Source: Improbicoccus pseudotrichonymphae (GTDB taxonomy: Bacteria; Bacillota; Clostridia; Oscillospirales; Acutalibacteraceae). Taken from it: a DNA stretch of 64,000 nucleotides. This document shows, in pieces, positions 9,822 through 18,446 of this stretch. The notes beneath the pieces are model-generated. The model searched no databases and had not been told where the DNA came from. It saw only the letters and a program-made list of their open reading frames with translations. The stretch covers positions 248,001 to 312,000 of the forward strand of contig AP027924.1 of assembly GCA_036322855.1 (NCBI GenBank), read 5' to 3'. How positions within the stretch are numbered: the stretch's first letter is position 1; each line of letters begins with the position of its first letter. The position numbers were made by a program, and so were the translations under genes.

Positions 9822-10708
9822 CTAAGAAGGAAATTCATCAAAAATATCGCCGTCACGTATTTTACCTGCCAATTCCAAAGGGACAGGGAGTACTGTTACG
9901 GGTTTGTCATTTGTGATCTCTAATATAATAATGTTAAGTCCATCAATTAAACAAAAATTTGAGTTTCCACTCAACAAATTAATAACATGTGACTTGATGT
10001 TTTCTAGACTAATAGTTTCAATACCTTTATCATTAAAATATTCTTTCAAAACTTCAAAATTTTTGCTTTCGTTATAATTAGCAATGCTAACAATGAATTT
10101 AGAATAATCACTAAGTCTTTCTAATTCATCGGGTTTAACATCTAATTTTTTTAGATATCTACAAGAATATAAATTTAAATTGCGAAAAAAACTAATCTTT
10201 TCCGAAAATAAAGACACAATAAATCCACAATCTGAATCCAAAAAACATAAGTTCTCAAATTCAGAATCGTTGCATTTATTACCTACCTTAGAAATAGGAT
10301 ACCTCTGACCGCAAATTTTAACAGTATTTCTTAAAAAAAATGCAACACTACCAAGTAAAACCGCGGAAACAACAGAACCAACACCAATACAGACCTTTGC
10401 TAAAATCGAAAGTGACTTACTATTGTTTATATTTTCGTTTTCGCTATTTTCGTCTTCGCTATTTTTGTTTTCGCCGTCTTTATAATTATTTTCGTCTTCG
10501 CTACTACTTTCTAAATTATTATTATCATTTTTCAAATCTTTGCCCACAGGCTCAACAAATTCACTACCATCTACAGCCAAAGGAGGACCGACAGCCCCGA
10601 CAAAAGACTGACAACACATAACAACAGCTAAAATAGAAGATATTATCTTATTATTTTTACTAATCTTCTTGCTATTTTTATTTTCACCTATCCCATTGCT
10701 TTCTTTTT

Positions 10709-10712
<4 letters not shown>
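9822..10712 (-). CDS. Exported family protein A with shared C-terminal module
   Basis: A 296-residue protein of the dispersed family described in the summary. The N-terminus is MKKESNGIGENKNSKK followed by a hydrophobic signal-like stretch (residues 24-40, ending FVGA). Then come an acidic linker rich in Asn, Glu and Asp (residues 48-95), a transmembrane segment near 99-125 and a C-terminal domain. The domain carries the module seen in B, C, F, G and H: LSDYSKFIV near residue 207, an FCLIDGLNI strand and the terminal PLELAGKI. The main ATG has a GGGAGA ribosome site and overlaps the stop of the upstream leader as ATGA, so translation may be coupled. Function unknown; secretion and host interaction are inference. 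Confidence 0.8.
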
Positions 10713-10819
<107 letters not shown>

Positions 10820-10873
10820 AACCTTTCCTCCTCTGATCTTGAAATATAAATTAGCAAGAATACTGATGAAATA

Positions 10874-10902
10874 ATTATAAAATTTTTGAATTTTGCTGTC
10901 AA
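10874..10902 (-). promoter_or_regulatory. Promoter of gene A
   Basis: On the minus strand TTGACA (10902-10897) and TATAAT (10879-10874) are separated by 17 bp, a consensus vegetative promoter. The same sequence context precedes copies B-H. Confidence 0.85.
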
Positions 10903-11280
10903 ACAGAATTATGCGAAGCATTTCAAATGCGACATTATTTAGCGGCGACTTTGTCTCCGCAGGAGACAACTTAGAGTCGCATGTTTCTTTGGGTTTCACC
11001 CGTTTCTTCTATTAGATTCCTCCCTAAACTTCGTCTTTTCTAAAGATTAAAAATCAAAAAAATCCTCACATACACAAAGTATGTTCCGGTGTTTTTTGAT
11101 TTATTTTTAAAAATACTCGTTTTGGAAGAAATCTAAAGAAATGGGTGAAAGAGAAATAAAATGTTTTTAATTAAAAAATGAGTGCCAAATATAAAAATTA
11201 TTTTACATAAAATACCAATCTATAGATTTTATATTTAAGTATTTATTAAATATTTTATAAAATTTATTTCTTCGCAGAAA
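10903..11280 (-). repeat. Upstream family element, copy A
   Basis: A non-coding block repeated upstream of most family genes. It contains the 19-bp inverted repeat TTGTCTCCTGCGGAGACAA (10951-10969 on the minus strand), a long fold-back hairpin with arms starting CACCC at 10997-11147, and an AT-rich tail (11200-11280) shared with the D/E and F/G intergenic regions. It also includes the sequence CCCAAAGAAACATGCG next to the inverted repeat. Confidence 0.8.
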
Positions 11281-11292
11281 TAAGGACGCATT

Positions 11293-11325
11293 AAAAAATC
11301 ACTTTCTTTTCTAAAGAAAGTGATT
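11293..11325 (-). terminator. Rho-independent terminator of groESL
   Basis: A perfect 13-bp stem, AATCACTTTCTTT with AAAGAAAGTGATT around a 3-nt loop at 11297-11325, is followed on the minus strand by a T run (11298-11293). It sits 41 bp downstream of the groEL stop. Confidence 0.85.
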
Positions 11326-11365
11326 CCAGATATAATAATTATTTCTATTTTTATTTTTTATTCAA

Positions 11366-13000
11366 TCAATACATTCCGCCCATTCCGGGATCTGGTTGAG
11401 GTGATGACATTGAATTTTGAGGTTCTTTTATTTCGGTAACCAAAGATTCGGTTGTAAGTACCATACTCGCGACCGAAGCAGCGTTCTGCAAAGCACAGCG
11501 TGTAACCTTGGTTGGATCAACAATTCCGCTTGGTATCATGTTGCCGTACTCTCCGGTCAAAGCATTGAATCCATAACCGGGTTGACCGTTTTTCTTTACA
11601 TTTTCAACAATAACCGATCCCTCTAATCCGGCATTTTCAGCTATTTGTCGCAACGGAGCTTCTAAAGACTGTAAAACAATTGTTCCACCTGTTTTTTCGT
11701 CGCCTTGAGTTTTGTCAACTACTGATTTTACGTTTTTAATCGTGTTGACAAGAGCAATTCCTCCACCGGCTACAATTCCTTCTTCGACAGCCGCTTTTGT
11801 CGCCGCAAGTGCATCTTCTATTCTAAGTTTCTTCTCTTTCATTTCGACTTCAGTTGCAGCACCTACTTTTATAACCGCTACCCCTCCGGTAAGTTTCGCA
11901 AGTCTTTCTTGAAGTTTTTCTTTATCAAAATCGGAAGTAGAATCGGCTATTTGAGCACGAATTTGAGCAATCCTGTCTTTAATTTTTGACTTATCCCCAC
12001 CCCCGTCAACGATAATTGTTCTTTCTTTTTCGACTTTAACTTGATGAGCCTTACCCAACTGTTCTAACTTTGCATCTTTAAGTTCGAGCCCAAGTTCTTC
12101 TGAAATTACCTCTCCACCCGTAAGGATGGCAATGTCAAGTAACATTTCTTTCCTTCTGTCTCCAAATCCGGGAGCTTTAACAGCTACACATTTGAACGTG
12201 CCATGCAAATTATTAACTATTAAGGTTGCCAAAGCGTCGCCTTCGATGTCTTCCGCTATGATGACAAGTTTCTTACCTATTTTTACTATTTGTTCGAGTA
12301 ATGTCAAAATTTCTCTTATGCTTGAAATTTTTTTGTCCGTTATCAATAGATAAGCGTCATCTATTATGGCTTCCATCTTTTCATTGTTTGTGACCATATA
12401 CGGCGTAACATAACCACGGTCAAACATCATTCCTTCGACAACTTCCGAATAAGTTTCCGCTGTTTTGGATTCTTCAACTGTTATAACTCCATCTGCACTA
12501 ACTTTCTCCATAGCTTCAGAAATCAAATTGCCTATAGTCTCATCACCGGCCGAAATAGCAGCGACTCTCGCAATATCCTCAGAACCTCTTACTTTTTGCG
12601 AGTTAGACTTAAGTGCCTCTACCGCTGCATCTACTGCGATTTTTATACCTTTTTTCAAAATCATGGGATTTGCGCCTGCAGCAACATTCTTCATCCCCTC
12701 GCGAATTAAAGTCTGAGCAAGCAACGTTGCCGTTGTAGTACCATCACCAGCAACATCATTCGTTTTGATAGCAACTTCTTTTACAAGCTGAGCACCCATA
12801 TTCTCAAACGCATCATCAAGTTCGATTTCCTTAGCTATCGTCACCCCATCATTAGTGATTAAGGGAGAACCATACTTCTTATCCAAAACAGCGTTTCTCC
12901 CTTTCGGGCCAAGAGTAGCCTTAACTGTATTTGCAAGTTTATTTATACCTTCCAAAAGAGCCTTTCTGGCATTTTCGCCATAAATAATCTTTTTTGCCAT
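11366..13000 (-). CDS. groEL: Chaperonin GroEL
   Basis: The 60-kDa chaperonin subunit that forms the double ring in which unfolded proteins refold with GroES and ATP. 544 residues, full length, with the ATP-site motif TLGPKGRNAVLD, the GDGTTTATLLAQ motif, the AAVEEGIVAGGG signature near residue 400, and a C-terminal GMGGMY tail. It is preceded by groES in one operon under a CIRCE element and followed by a strong terminator. High chaperonin demand is typical of host-restricted bacteria, but a single operon alone does not prove this. Confidence 0.98.
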   Translation of the reverse strand: MAKKIIYGENARKALLEGINKLANTVKATLGPKGRNAVLDKKYGSPLITNDGVTIAKEIELDDAFENMGAQLVKEVAIKTNDVAGDGTTTATLLAQTLIREGMKNVAAGANPMILKKGIKIAVDAAVEALKSNSQKVRGSEDIARVAAISAGDETIGNLISEAMEKVSADGVITVEESKTAETYSEVVEGMMFDRGYVTPYMVTNNEKMEAIIDDAYLLITDKKISSIREILTLLEQIVKIGKKLVIIAEDIEGDALATLIVNNLHGTFKCVAVKAPGFGDRRKEMLLDIAILTGGEVISEELGLELKDAKLEQLGKAHQVKVEKERTIIVDGGGDKSKIKDRIAQIRAQIADSTSDFDKEKLQERLAKLTGGVAVIKVGAATEVEMKEKKLRIEDALAATKAAVEEGIVAGGGIALVNTIKNVKSVVDKTQGDEKTGGTIVLQSLEAPLRQIAENAGLEGSVIVENVKKNGQPGYGFNALTGEYGNMIPSGIVDPTKVTRCALQNAASVASMVLTTESLVTEIKEPQNSMSSPQPDPGMGGMY

Positions 13001-13050
13001 TAAAAAATACCTCCAAAAAAATTAAATAAAATAATCTAAAAAATCTAGAC

Positions 13051-13338
13051 TTATCCCAAAACAAGCGCTAGAATCTCACGTTGACTCACTATTATATACT
13101 TTTCGTTTTTATAGGTTATTTCGGTACCGGAATATTTATTTATAATAACCTTGTCACCGGGGCTAACGTGCATTTTTACTTCTTTCCCGTCAACAATCCC
13201 ACCAGGTCCACATGCAATGACCTCGGCTATAGCGGGCTCTTCCTTTGATTTACCAGTAAGTAAAATCCCACTCTGAGTTTTTTCATTACCTTCATTAGAC
13301 TTTAGTAAAACTTTATCCAAAAGCGGTTTAATAGCCAA
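13051..13338 (-). CDS. groES: Co-chaperonin GroES
   Basis: The heptameric lid of GroEL, 95 residues. It begins IKPLLDKVLLK and has the mobile-loop region EKTQSGILLTGKSKEEP, and ends with IVSQREILALVLG. It is the first gene of the groESL operon, 50 bp upstream of groEL, with the CIRCE operator 30 bp upstream of its start. Confidence 0.97.
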   Translation of the reverse strand: MAIKPLLDKVLLKSNEGNEKTQSGILLTGKSKEEPAIAEVIACGPGGIVDGKEVKMHVSPGDKVIINKYSGTEITYKNEKYIIVSQREILALVLG

Positions 13339-13368
13339 AATAAATTCCCTCCAAATTCTTTTATTAAA

Positions 13369-13395
13369 TCAGCACTCTACACTGACGAGTGCTAA
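13369..13395 (-). promoter_or_regulatory. CIRCE operator (HrcA site)
   Basis: The inverted repeat TCAGCACTC, nine spacer bases, GAGTGCTAA matches the CIRCE consensus TTAGCACTC-N9-GAGTGCTAA with one mismatch. It lies directly upstream of groES, so the operon is probably repressed by HrcA and induced by heat. hrcA itself is not in the window. Confidence 0.93.
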
Positions 13396-13470
13396 TTAAT
13401 TAAATATAACAAAAAACAATTAAATGCAATACAATTTAAAATATAATATTTAAATTTCTTAAATATAACC

Positions 13471-13821
13471 TCAATTTGACTTTTTATTTGAAAATTTATT
13501 TATAAAACAACTTGCTTCTATGTTTGAATTTACACTTTTTATCTCTTTTATTTCTGAATTCATTATCGCTATTTTTGTATTTAATTCAGAAATCATTGCG
13601 CGGCCTATCAAAAATACAAATGCAAATATAACAGCAACACCAATAAAAAAAGAAACCAAAGATATAAACATCAATCTTGCCTTATAAATCCTTCGTATCT
13701 TTTCCCTTTTTTTATTTATGCTAATTACTTTCATGTTTTTATTTTGACTTGAGTACATTTCGCTATGTTTTTTTACAGCATTTTTCATTATGTATTTGTT
13801 AAATCTCCTATAATTTTTCAC
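13471..13821 (-). CDS. FtsL-like cell-division membrane protein
   Basis: A 116-residue bitopic protein: a basic cytoplasmic N-terminus of about 48 residues, one transmembrane helix near residues 50-72 (MFISLVSFFIGVAVIFAFVFL), then a short heptad-like extracytoplasmic segment (SELNTKIAIMNSEIKEIKS). Its position immediately after rsmH, overlapping it by 14 bp, is where ftsL sits in dcw clusters. The rest of the dcw cluster (pbp, mraY, murD) is absent here. The sequence itself is too divergent for a firm name. Confidence 0.65.
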   Translation of the reverse strand: MKNYRRFNKYIMKNAVKKHSEMYSSQNKNMKVISINKKREKIRRIYKARLMFISLVSFFIGVAVIFAFVFLIGRAMISELNTKIAIMNSEIKEIKSVNSNIEASCFINKFSNKKSN

Positions 13822-14731
13822 AAATCCTTAATTTAGCACTTTTAGAACGCCTATTATTTTCCAATTCTGACATTTTAGCAGTTATTGGTTTTTTCGTGAT
13901 CAACTTTACTTCGGGTTTATGCTTGCATACACACACCGGAAAATCATCGGGACAAACACAACTCTTCGCCCAAGTACCAAACGCAAACTTAACAATTCTA
14001 TCTTCCAGAGAGTGAAAAGTCAAAACCAACAACCTACCACCGGGTTTTAAAATATGCAAAACATCCTTTAAAACAATTTCGAGGTTATATATTTCTTTGT
14101 TTACAAAAATTCTGATGGATTGAAAAACACGCTTCAAAACACCATTAAGATCATTGTAAACACCGGACTTTTTTATAATATCAACCAATTCAAACGTTGT
14201 AAATATTTTTCCGTTTTTTTTTCTGAAATTTAGTATTTCTAATGCGATTTTTTTGGCATATTTTTCTTCTCCATAAATTTTCATGATATTTGCCAATTCG
14301 CTTTTACTCATATTATTAACAACTTCAAAAGCTCCGATGCCTTCCTTACTCATTCTCATATCAATATTGCAGTTTTTAGAATAGGAAAAGCCACGTTCGG
14401 GATTATCTGTTTGGTACGAAGAAACTCCCAGATCAATAACGATTCCGTCTGTCTTTTCACAAATTTCTAATTCCGCGCATATTTTTTTTAGATTAGCAAA
14501 ATTTTCCCTTAAAATTAAGACATTATTAAATTTTTTCAATTTTTCACGACAAATTTTGATTGCATCCGGATCTATGTCTATGGTTAATAATTTACCATTC
14601 GGTATTTTTGTAGCGATTTCAAAAGAAAGACCTGCTCCACCCGCCGTGCAGTCTATGTATATGCCATCATTTTTTATATTTAAATTCTCAATTGTCTCTG
14701 CAAGAAGTACGGTCTTATGTTCCAAATTCAT
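13808..14731 (-). CDS. rsmH: 16S rRNA m4C1402 methyltransferase RsmH
   Basis: Methylates N4 of C1402 in the 16S decoding centre using SAM. The 307-residue protein has the characteristic start HKTVLLAETIENL, the SAM-binding DCTAGGAGLSFEIA, DLGVSSYQTDNPERGFSY, and the C-terminal LTFHSLEDRIVK and NNRRSKSAKLRICEK. The last gene elements overlap the ftsL-like gene. Upstream mraZ is missing; an IS remnant region follows instead. Confidence 0.96.
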   Translation of the reverse strand: MNLEHKTVLLAETIENLNIKNDGIYIDCTAGGAGLSFEIATKIPNGKLLTIDIDPDAIKICREKLKKFNNVLILRENFANLKKICAELEICEKTDGIVIDLGVSSYQTDNPERGFSYSKNCNIDMRMSKEGIGAFEVVNNMSKSELANIMKIYGEEKYAKKIALEILNFRKKNGKIFTTFELVDIIKKSGVYNDLNGVLKRVFQSIRIFVNKEIYNLEIVLKDVLHILKPGGRLLVLTFHSLEDRIVKFAFGTWAKSCVCPDDFPVCVCKHKPEVKLITKKPITAKMSELENNRRSKSAKLRICEKL

Positions 14732-14939
14732 TATTTCAAATTCACTTTCGTATAATTCGTATAAATTTTTAGCCTACCCTACTATGTTCCTCTCGGAGGA
14801 TTTATTTTTCAATAGAAATTAAAAAGTTTAAGATGAAAAAATTAATTACCAAAATTAGTATCGCTTTTTATGTATGATTGTGATGCCGGTTCTTTCCTTA
14901 GATGTTTAAGCAGAAATAAAAGATTCATAAATATTATTT

Positions 14940-15475
14940 TAAGAACTTGTCTTCATAGAAAAAACATGGTAAGATTATAAAATAAGATATACAAGTGATT
15001 TAACAGATAGCCAATGGGAAGAAATCAAGAATTACTTTACTGTTGGAAACAAAAGTAAATGGGCAAAGCGTGAACTTGTCAATACGGTGCTATACGTCAT
15101 CAAAACGGGATGTCAATGGAGAAATTTACCCAAAGACTTTTCGTCATGCAAACCGTTTATTAATTTTATAGACGCGCTAAATTTAGCGGTGTATGGGACG
15201 AAATCTTAAAATATCTTGTTGAAAAAACACGTATCAAAAATGGTAGAAAGGCTAATCCATCATATGCCTTGATTGATTCTCAAAGTGCGAAAACAGTTTA
15301 CGCTAATGATGAAGTGCTTTGATGGGGAAAAAGGTTAAAGGCCGAAAAAGCTATATTGTAACTGATATAATTGGTAATTTGATTGCAATTTATGTTCATG
15401 CTGCGAATAAACACGATACTAAAGGCGGTGTTGTAGCATTTGATCAAGCGTTGCAACTTTATCCATCAATTAAAG
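14940..15475 (+). pseudogene. IS5-family transposase remnant, interrupted by a second IS
   Basis: In broken frames one reads YTSDLTDSQWEEIKNYF...KWAKRELVN...TGCQWRNLPKDF and later KVKGRKSYIVTDIIGNLIAIYVHAANKHDTKGG, a typical IS5-like (DDE, IS4 superfamily) transposase. Frameshifts and stops break it. The end abuts the CTAG at 15476 where another IS has inserted. A homologous remnant lies on the minus strand at 38045-38844. Confidence 0.75.
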
Positions 15476-15528
15476 CTAGAGCCTGTTCCCACTAAAAAAA
15501 ATAAACAAAAAATGCTATAACAAAATAG

Positions 15529-15879
15529 ATGGAAATAACAGAAGAAGGATATGAAAAAATTAAAAATTTATTGCCTGTACAAAGAGGTAATGTGGCAGTA
15601 AACAATCTGGTGTTTATAAATGCATTACTGTATATCTGTGAAAACAGCTGTAAATGGAGGAAACTGCCGTCTGAATTTGGAAATTGGCACGTGATATACA
15701 AGCGTTTTAGGCGTTGGGTTGAGGTCGGTATTATTGAAAAATTATTTAGAGAATTGCACGTACAAAATGTTCTTAAACTTAATCCTGAGGCTTTATTTAT
15801 GGATTCTAGAAACGTCAAAGTACACCCAGACGCTTGTGGGGCTTTAAAAAAACGGAAAACAAGCCATAGGACGCTCTAA
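15529..15879 (+). pseudogene. Transposase N-terminal fragment
   Basis: A 116-residue piece starting MEITEEGYEKIKNLLP with the DUF4096-type N-terminal domain of IS5-family transposases, ending by frameshift after HPDACGALKKRK. The continuation is visible in another frame (KQAIGRSKGELTTKVHMICANE). Confidence 0.8.
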
Positions 15880-16035
15880 AGGTGAGCTAACTACAAAAGT
15901 TCATATGATATGCGCAAATGAAAAAGAGCTGTTGATTTTATTTTAAGTGAAGGCCAGTGTGTCATGATGCACCGCATGGAAGACTTCTTATGGAAACGGT
16001 AGATAAACCTGATACTTATATATATATCTTTAGTT

Positions 16036-16290
16036 ATGGACAGAGCCTATGAAGATGATCTTACTCGATATACTGCTCAAATACTTAATTTTAGTCCTAT
16101 TGTGCCTCCTAAGAAAAATCGTAAAAAACCTTGGGAATACGATAAAACTCTCTATAAAAGGCGTAATGAAATTGAACGTCTTTTTCGACGAATTTGTGGA
16201 TTTCGTCGTATATTTTGTAGATTTGAAAAATTAGATATTATGTTCATTGGATTTATACAACTCGCTCTTGTTTTTGTATCAATTTTTTAG
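16036..16290 (+). pseudogene. Transposase C-terminal fragment
   Basis: An 84-residue piece, MDRAYEDDLTRYTAQ...KKPWEYDKTLYKRRNEIERLFRRICGFRRI, carrying the last catalytic glutamate region (RRNEIERLF) of an IS5-type transposase. It is separated from the N-terminal fragment by a stop-ridden stretch. Confidence 0.8.
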
Positions 16291-16306
16291 TGGGAACAGG
16301 CTCTAG

Positions 16307-16660
16307 AATCTTTACCTAAAGAAAGCGAGATATATTATGTGGGCGAGAGTGGATTTGATGAATATTGTTCTCGTGAATATGGATATGCTCCAAAAGGTGA
16401 GAAAGTTATCGGGGAAAAATTAGTGGAAGACATTTTGAAATAACCAGCATCGTAGCTGCAAAAAATAAAAATAATATTGTTGCGCCTTTTTAATTCTATA
16501 CTTGTAGACGAAGGCTTCTCCGAAAAAGATATTTTTATACTAAAATAACTACAAAAAACTATTTGGCGATTTAGAGAAGTGTTTTCACAATTGTTTTTGG
16601 CACAGAAGTAGACATAACCTAACCTAAACACAATCCCTCGTGGGCACCATGTGATAAAAC
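16307..16660 (+). pseudogene. IS630-type transposase remnant
   Basis: In one frame the start reads ESLPKESEIYYVGESGFDEY...REYGYAPKGEKVIGEK, the middle part of an IS630/DDE_3 transposase in which the catalytic DESGF aspartate has become Gly. The rest (IVAAKNKNNIVAPF in a shifted frame) is frameshifted and stops early. It abuts the right end of the IS5-type element, so several elements are stacked here. Confidence 0.6.
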
Positions 16661-16668
16661 CGATTAGG

Positions 16669-17280
16669 TCATTTTAGATTTCTAAGATCCATTATTCTTC
16701 TCATTATTTCAACGGTTACTTGTTTAATTTCCTTGATTGTTGGGTTTTCATCTTGCAAAACAAGCATTGGCGATCCAAAGCTTATCAGCGTTTTTCTAAA
16801 AATTTTTACTTTATGGCTGTGAAGCGGAGTTATACAAACCGGCAATACCTTACTTTTAGTCCTGGCGGCCAAAAAAGCCGCTCCGGAGTGAGGTCTTAGA
16901 AATTTTCCGGTCTTAGAACGTGTTCCCTCTATGAAGATTCCAATAGAATTTTTATTTCTTAAGGCATTCTCCGCACGTTTCAAAGATTTTTCATTATTTA
17001 CCCCTCTTCTGTCTATGGGTATTGCTCCCATGTTGTCTAAAATACAATTTATAAAAAAATTCTTAAAGATGCTTTTCTTGGCCAGAAAATAGATTTTTTG
17101 TCTATGAATTTTAAAATTTATTACTATAAAAAATAGAGGATCCACATTTGACAAATGATTAGAACACAAAATAAAGTCCCCGTCAATGTTTTCTATATTT
17201 TCTAGTCCTTTGACTTCAAAAGGAAAGCATATTCTAATAAATATATTTAGTAATTGAACAATAAAAAAATAAAACATCAC
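16669..17280 (-). CDS. plsC: 1-acyl-sn-glycerol-3-phosphate acyltransferase
   Basis: Acylates lysophosphatidic acid to phosphatidic acid in phospholipid synthesis at the membrane. 203 residues with an N-terminal hydrophobic anchor, the catalytic NHLSNVD (HxxxxD) motif near residue 37, AIPIDRRG and FIEGTRSKTG motifs in the usual order, and HKVKIFRKTLISFGSP near the C-terminus. A second Met follows the first. It stands alone between IS remnants and spoVM. Confidence 0.93.
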   Translation of the reverse strand: MMFYFFIVQLLNIFIRICFPFEVKGLENIENIDGDFILCSNHLSNVDPLFFIVINFKIHRQKIYFLAKKSIFKNFFINCILDNMGAIPIDRRGVNNEKSLKRAENALRNKNSIGIFIEGTRSKTGKFLRPHSGAAFLAARTKSKVLPVCITPLHSHKVKIFRKTLISFGSPMLVLQDENPTIKEIKQVTVEIMRRIMDLRNLK

Positions 17281-17365
17281 TTTGATTTTAATTTATATTT
17301 TTTTATTTTTCAAATTTGTTTTAGTTGCAGGTATTGCCGAATAGAATCTTGGCTAATCATTGTCA

Positions 17366-17425
17366 TCATTGACGATGAAATTTGCAAAAAAGAATCGGTT
17401 TTAGGATAGGGTCTGATAGAAAAAC
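17366..17425. repeat. Single end of a MITE-like element
   Basis: The stretch with GAAATTTGCAAAAAAGAATC followed by GGTTTTAGGATAGGGTCTGA closely matches the right end of the 34531-34681 element. No matching left end is seen, so it is a solo end or relic. Confidence 0.5.
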
Positions 17426-17553
17426 ATTTGATAAATTCAATAAGTATATGTTGTGTGTTGCCGATTAGTTTAATAAAAAAGTAACATATGAATTTATAAG
17501 ACATAAAATATATTAGATTAAAACGTGTGTAGATACATAAGGAGGTAGACGGG

Positions 17554-17700
17554 ATGCGATGTTTCCGCCAGTATGGAATACTTGCATTATCGTTCGGTAT
17601 AGGCCTTTTATTTTCGTTTTTGATGCCAGAAAAAATAGCGATAATAGTAATTTGTATCTTGGTTTTGATTTTAAGTTTTATGTTAATGAGCAATTGCTAA
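17554..17700 (+). CDS. Small membrane protein upstream of spoVM
   Basis: A 48-residue ORF with a perfect GGAGGT ribosome site 8 bp before the ATG. The sequence MRCFRQYGILALSFGIGLLF continues into a second hydrophobic stretch (AIIVICILVLILSFMLM) and ends SNC. It would span the membrane twice. It is 14 bp upstream of spoVM and probably cotranscribed with it. Family not known to me; a role beside SpoVM is inference from position. Confidence 0.65.
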   Translation: MRCFRQYGILALSFGIGLLFSFLMPEKIAIIVICILVLILSFMLMSNC

Positions 17701-17714
17701 TTTCGGAGGTTTGT

Positions 17715-17798
17715 ATGAAAATTATTACCATTGATCGTCCTAAGTTTTGGGGATTTATTTTAAGAAAGATATATAAAATAAAGAAAGAAAAAAAATAG
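17715..17798 (+). CDS. spoVM: Stage V sporulation protein SpoVM
   Basis: A 27-residue amphipathic peptide, MKIITIDRPKFWGFILRKIY plus KIKKEKK. It closely follows the SpoVM pattern known from Bacillus subtilis (MKFYTIKLPKFLGGIVR...): the start, the T-I-x-x-PKF-x-G turn and the basic amphipathic helix all match. SpoVM senses the convex forespore membrane and anchors SpoIVA for coat assembly. A CGGAGGT ribosome site precedes the ATG by 6 bp. Too short for ordinary gene calling, it would easily be missed. Confidence 0.8.
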   Translation: MKIITIDRPKFWGFILRKIYKIKKEKK

Positions 17799-17800
17799 TT

Positions 17801-18446
17801 TAATTAATAAGAATCCATCTTCATAGTTTTAAATTATATATTTTCGAGAAATTTTTTCGTAAAATGAAGGAAAAATTCGAAAGAATTTTTACAAAATTTT
17901 ACAAAAAATAATCGAAAATATATATTTGGAAGTTGTAATCGAGTTTAATTGAAAACATAAGCCAACACATCCCAGAATTTGTCAAATTTGCGCACATTTA
18001 CCGTAATCGTCGTTTGAACGTTAGACCAGAACTTTTTTATTGAATTAAAATTAGAAAAATAAGAACATTGCTGCTTCTGTGTTTGTATCTGTAAGGATTT
18101 TCTTATAATAGACTTGCCATAAAAACTGAGTTATTTTTGTAAATTTCGAGAAAAAAAAGAAACATCGAAACGTGTAATGTGCCGATTGTATGTAAGTAAT
18201 TTCGAGTACTGCATTGATAGTGGAATTTGCAAAAAGAAAACGTGCGTTCTCTTGATTTCATTGGACATAGCTTTCGAAGTATAAAATACCAAATCCATCA
18301 AATATTTCAACAGTAGTTATATCGTGAATACAATCCGACATTTGACTAAGGGATAATGCAGAAATCATACTTGTTCTCCCTTGAATTTCCGTCCTGAAAA
18401 ACTTCCTCTCCGATTAGGAGCATAGCCGTACTCTCGTGTACAAAAT
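17801..18446. other. Gene-poor stretch with an IS630 remnant
   Basis: No intact gene is seen in this 0.65-kb stretch. On the minus strand, about 18440-18240 reads in broken frames as REYGYAPNRRG-like sequence, then GRKFKGEQV and ISALSLSQMSDCIHDI, similar to the IS630-type relic at 16307. The rest (17801-18240) is AT-rich with several short inverted repeats and nothing I can name. Confidence 0.5.

Larger units (their letters stand above)
15476..16306 (+). mobile_element. IS5-type insertion sequence with decayed transposase
   Basis: The 831-bp element is bounded by perfect inverted repeats: the left end CTAGAGCCTGTTCCCACTAA (15476 on) and its reverse complement ending at 16306, 24 bp matching in all. 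CTAG lies at both extremities and is a plausible target duplication. Transposase pieces are at 15529-15879 (DALLYICENSCKWRKLP-type N-terminal part, ALFMDSRNVKVHPDACG with a DDE aspartate) and 16036-16290 (MDRAYEDD... KRRNEIERLFRRICGFRRIF). Between them are stops and a shortened core, so the copy is probably inactive. Confidence 0.85.

Noticed and set aside
10340..10621. Plus-strand ORF of 93 residues rich in Arg and Tyr
   Set aside because: Shadow of gene A's acidic linker on the opposite strand; the family alignment supports only the minus-strand frame.
17310..17693. Minus-strand ORF of 127 residues opposite spoVM
   Set aside because: It is antisense to the small membrane ORF with an ideal ribosome site and contains the MITE end; composition does not look like protein.
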